A stretch of DNA of 6,655 bases from JAGMDK01 sp023128695 (lineage in GTDB: Bacteria; Planctomycetota; Phycisphaerae; UBA1845; Fen-1342): contig DAOVQG010000260.1 of the NCBI GenBank assembly GCA_030628805.1, positions 1-6,655 on the forward strand. Direction: 5' to 3'. Made by a program: the position numbers and the translations under genes. Shown here piece after piece: positions 4,847 to 6,655 of the stretch (position 1 is its first letter; each line of letters opens with the position of its first letter). The notes under the pieces are model-generated. The model ran no database searches and was not told the DNA's origin. It worked only from the letters and a program-made list of their open reading frames with translations.

Positions 4847-6388
4847 TCATCTGAGTCGAGCTCTGATCTCCATGAAGACGGGGCCGTCGCGACCGCTGCC
4901 GCTCACCCCCGCAACCTTGGCGGCGGAGAAGTACGTGGTCTCGGACAAGGCGCGGGCCCACCGGGCGGCCACGACACTCGCGGCCACGTCCCCGCGATAA
5001 CCGGCTTGGAGTTCTAACGAGGTCGCCTCGGAGCCGGCTTGAAACAGCACCTTGAGCAACTCAACATTGGGCGGGACGGAAGCGAATAACTCCTTCAGGG
5101 GCGCGACGACCGGGACGTTCGGCGGCAGGGCCGGTTTCAGTTGCACCAGGCGCTGCTGACGGGCAGCCAATTCGTAGCAGCTTTGCTCCGCGGCGGCGTG
5201 TTCGTGCCGCGTGAAATCGAGCTGCACACAGAGATGCTCATTGAGCGGACGCAGCTCGGCGAGCTGGGCCGCCGCTTCGCGTGGGGCGGCGGAGTTTGCA
5301 AACATGACGAACAGGGCACAAACGCCGATGGCCAGCGCGGGTCTGGTGAGGCGGTCGCCGAGCCGCTCTTCCGGGGGGCGCAGGTCCAGGAACGTCCGCG
5401 CGCGTCTCTCGCCGGCCAGGGCGGCGAGATAGTTTGCCGCCGGCAATTCCGGGCTCACGAGGGGGCCCTGGAGTTGTAATTCGTCGGCCAGGAATTCGCC
5501 CAGTCCGGGCAGTGCCGGTACGCCCAGCACGTTAATCGCGGCCTCCTCGGTGTCCGGTAAACCGCTGTTTGCCAGGCTCTGCTCCACTTCGTGACAGAGC
5601 TTCTGGAGTACGGGGTTCAGGGTGGGCCACAACTGCGTGGCCGGGATGCCGGGACGGATTTCGTCTTCCCGGCCGACGGGGATGCCAACCTCGCGGGCGA
5701 ACTCTTCCGCCTCCGCGGCTGAGAGAGTGACCGCCCCGTCTTCCGTGAGGATCGGGCGCTGGTAAGCCGCCACAAAGTCACGCCGTCCGAGCAGCACGTC
5801 GCGGCAACCCACCAGCCGCCGGTCGTTGAAGAGCTGGATGGTGGTCGTGAATTCGCCCAGCAGGAGCTGCACGACCACGCCGCCCGCGGATGGCGCTGCC
5901 ACGGCGCCGGCTAGGGCGGTCACGGCGCGAACCCGGAGTCCGGCTCGCCGGCAGGCCCGCTGAATCCCCCGGGTCAGATCGCAATCGACGCCCGCCGCCA
6001 ACAAGCTCGCTCCGTCCGCGGAGGCGCGGTCCTCATCAGCGCGGACGGCGATGGCAAGTTCACGGCCGGCAGCGCGACTCATCAAGCGGGTGCGCACGGC
6101 GTGCTGGCGATTTCGCCGGCTGAGCCGTGGCAAATGCAGCCTCTCCACTACTGTTCCGGCACCGGCAAACGCCACGTACGTCCGGCAGCCCGCGAGTTGC
6201 TGCTCCGTAACGAACTCTTCCAGGGCCGGAATGCGACCACGCTCTCGCAGATATTCCGGATCGATGTCAAGAGAGTGACACGCCACCAAAGTGCAGTCCG
6301 GACCCGTGCCCCGCGCCGCCAATACAGTGATGCTCGCGGCGTCACATACGAGGCCAAGCCAGTCAGTTCCAGTCTTTGGTCCGATCAT
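4847..6388 (-). CDS. GspL-like protein: PilM-type actin-fold domain fused to PilN-type domain
   Basis: A 513-residue protein joining two parts that are separate (PilM, PilN) in type IV pilus systems and fused in type II secretion (GspL). Residues 1 to about 335 are a cytoplasmic PilM-like actin-fold domain: DWLGLVCDAASITVLAA (9-25), VERLHLPRLSRR (81-92), a second actin-fold repeat VVVQLLLGEFTTTIQLFN (171-188) with RDVLLGRRDF, and LGVPALPGLGEFLADEL (288-304). A membrane helix follows at about 349-366 (RPALAIGVCALFVMFAN), then a coiled coil (370-415) and a periplasmic PilN-like domain (PPNVELLKVLFQ, 439-450, to the end). Expected nucleotide-binding residues look replaced: Gln-Leu-Leu where PilM has Asp-Ile-Gly, and GVPA where it has a Gly-Gly turn. 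GGAG directly abuts the ATG, an unusually short Shine-Dalgarno spacing. This is the first gene of the operon; the next starts ten bases after its stop. Confidence 0.82.
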   Translation of the reverse strand: MIGPKTGTDWLGLVCDAASITVLAARGTGPDCTLVACHSLDIDPEYLRERGRIPALEEFVTEQQLAGCRTYVAFAGAGTVVERLHLPRLSRRNRQHAVRTRLMSRAAGRELAIAVRADEDRASADGASLLAAGVDCDLTRGIQRACRRAGLRVRAVTALAGAVAAPSAGGVVVQLLLGEFTTTIQLFNDRRLVGCRDVLLGRRDFVAAYQRPILTEDGAVTLSAAEAEEFAREVGIPVGREDEIRPGIPATQLWPTLNPVLQKLCHEVEQSLANSGLPDTEEAAINVLGVPALPGLGEFLADELQLQGPLVSPELPAANYLAALAGERRARTFLDLRPPEERLGDRLTRPALAIGVCALFVMFANSAAPREAAAQLAELRPLNEHLCVQLDFTRHEHAAAEQSCYELAARQQRLVQLKPALPPNVPVVAPLKELFASVPPNVELLKVLFQAGSEATSLELQAGYRGDVAASVVAARWARALSETTYFSAAKVAGVSGSGRDGPVFMEIRARLR

Positions 6389-6491
6389 CTCCGCGACTCA
6401 CTGTTCGCGCACAGCACCCTTGTGTGTACTCCACGTGGGATTCATCGGCGCAATCGGCGCTCGACGTTATTTGCTGTCCGCCGCAAAAGTA
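6389..6491. promoter_or_regulatory. Presumed leader of the secretion/pilus-like operon
   Basis: These bases separate the first operon gene from the repeat block and must hold its promoter unless transcription comes from further right. I could not identify a convincing -35/-10 pair. A 15-codon ORF (ATG 6445-6443 to TGA 6400-6398, - strand) ends nine bases before the operon start and is in the same frame, but it lacks a Shine-Dalgarno. Confidence 0.25.
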
Positions 6492-6655
6492 GGGAGGGCG
6501 AAGCTCCCGCTGAGCCGCGGATATGGGAGGGCGAAGCTCCCGCTGAGCCGCGGTGCCTCTGGCTCGGCAGGAGCCTCGCCCTCCCGCCGCGGTGCCCCTG
6601 GCTCGGCAGGAGCCTCGCCCTCCCGCCGCGGTGCCTCTGGCTCGGCAGGAGCCTC
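6492..6655. repeat. Mixed direct and inverted repeat array, cut by the window edge
   Basis: Two identical 29-base units (6492-6520 and 6525-6553, starting GGGAGGGCGAAGCTCCCGCT) are spaced by ATAT. They are followed with no gap by 39-base units at 6554-6592 and 6593-6631, which differ at one base, and a partial third at 6632-6655. The core of the 39-base unit is the reverse complement of the first 25 bases of the 29-base unit with three differences. So 6525-6549 and 6561-6585 can pair at 22 of 25 positions around an 11-base loop. The units touch without unique spacers, so this is not a CRISPR array. Similar GGGAGGGCGA-type intergenic repeats are, from memory, common in planctomycete genomes. 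Confidence 0.85.

Noticed and set aside
6398..6445. 15-codon upstream ORF in frame with the GspL-like gene, considered as a leader peptide or N-terminal extension
   Set aside because: No Shine-Dalgarno, no attenuator-like codon bias, and the PilM-type N-terminus starts naturally at 6388.
6492..6655. CRISPR array
   Set aside because: The units abut with no unique spacers, have two lengths and opposite orientations, and no cas gene is nearby.

Overview
This window looks like an accessory or intergenic-rich stretch of a GC-rich bacterial chromosome. Planctomycetota is my best guess, as inference only. The grounds are the style of its intergenic palindromes (GTAGGTCGGGT/ACCCGACCTAC, GTCGCTTACGCTCG, CCCGGCATTTATGCCGGG, GGGAGGGCGA...GCTCCC) and an MSHA/type II-secretion-like cluster whose PilM and PilN parts are fused. 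No rRNA, tRNA, CRISPR array or complete insertion sequence was seen.

Left part (1-1667): the first 38 bases look like the tail of a + strand gene. It overlaps by ATGA a small ORF (35-229) that runs almost at once into two large imperfect hairpins (50-137 and 162-222). Next comes a + strand AAA ATPase of the AAA_14/DUF4143 type (281-1513). A sigma70-like promoter sits directly against its ATG, so the message may be leaderless. The gap after it holds a small palindrome and a possible gene remnant on the - strand.

Middle part (1668-3300): a - strand gene converges on the ATPase. Its body encodes about 322 intact residues of an unrecognised, beta-rich exported protein. Its proper start, with Shine-Dalgarno and lipoprotein signal peptide, lies at 2826 but is cut off from the body by an in-frame TAA and a one-base frame change at a run of eight C. 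As written it is a broken lipoprotein gene, or two sequence errors hide an intact one. Upstream of it (2877-3300) there is no convincing gene, only a 26-codon ORF and a striking nested palindrome.

Right part (3309-6388): four tightly packed - strand genes form an apparent operon, in transcription order: a GspL-like PilM-PilN fusion, a GspM/PilO-like protein, a MshK/PilP/GspC-like protein and a type IV pilin-like protein. Together they resemble the inner-membrane assembly platform (L, M, C or I, J, K) of a type II secretion or MSHA-type pilus machine, plus one fibre subunit. ATPase, platform polytopic protein, secretin and prepilin peptidase are not in the window and would have to be elsewhere.

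Right edge (6389-6655): the operon leader and a repeat block made of two 29-base units followed by at least two and a half 39-base units that are largely the inverted complement of the first kind.
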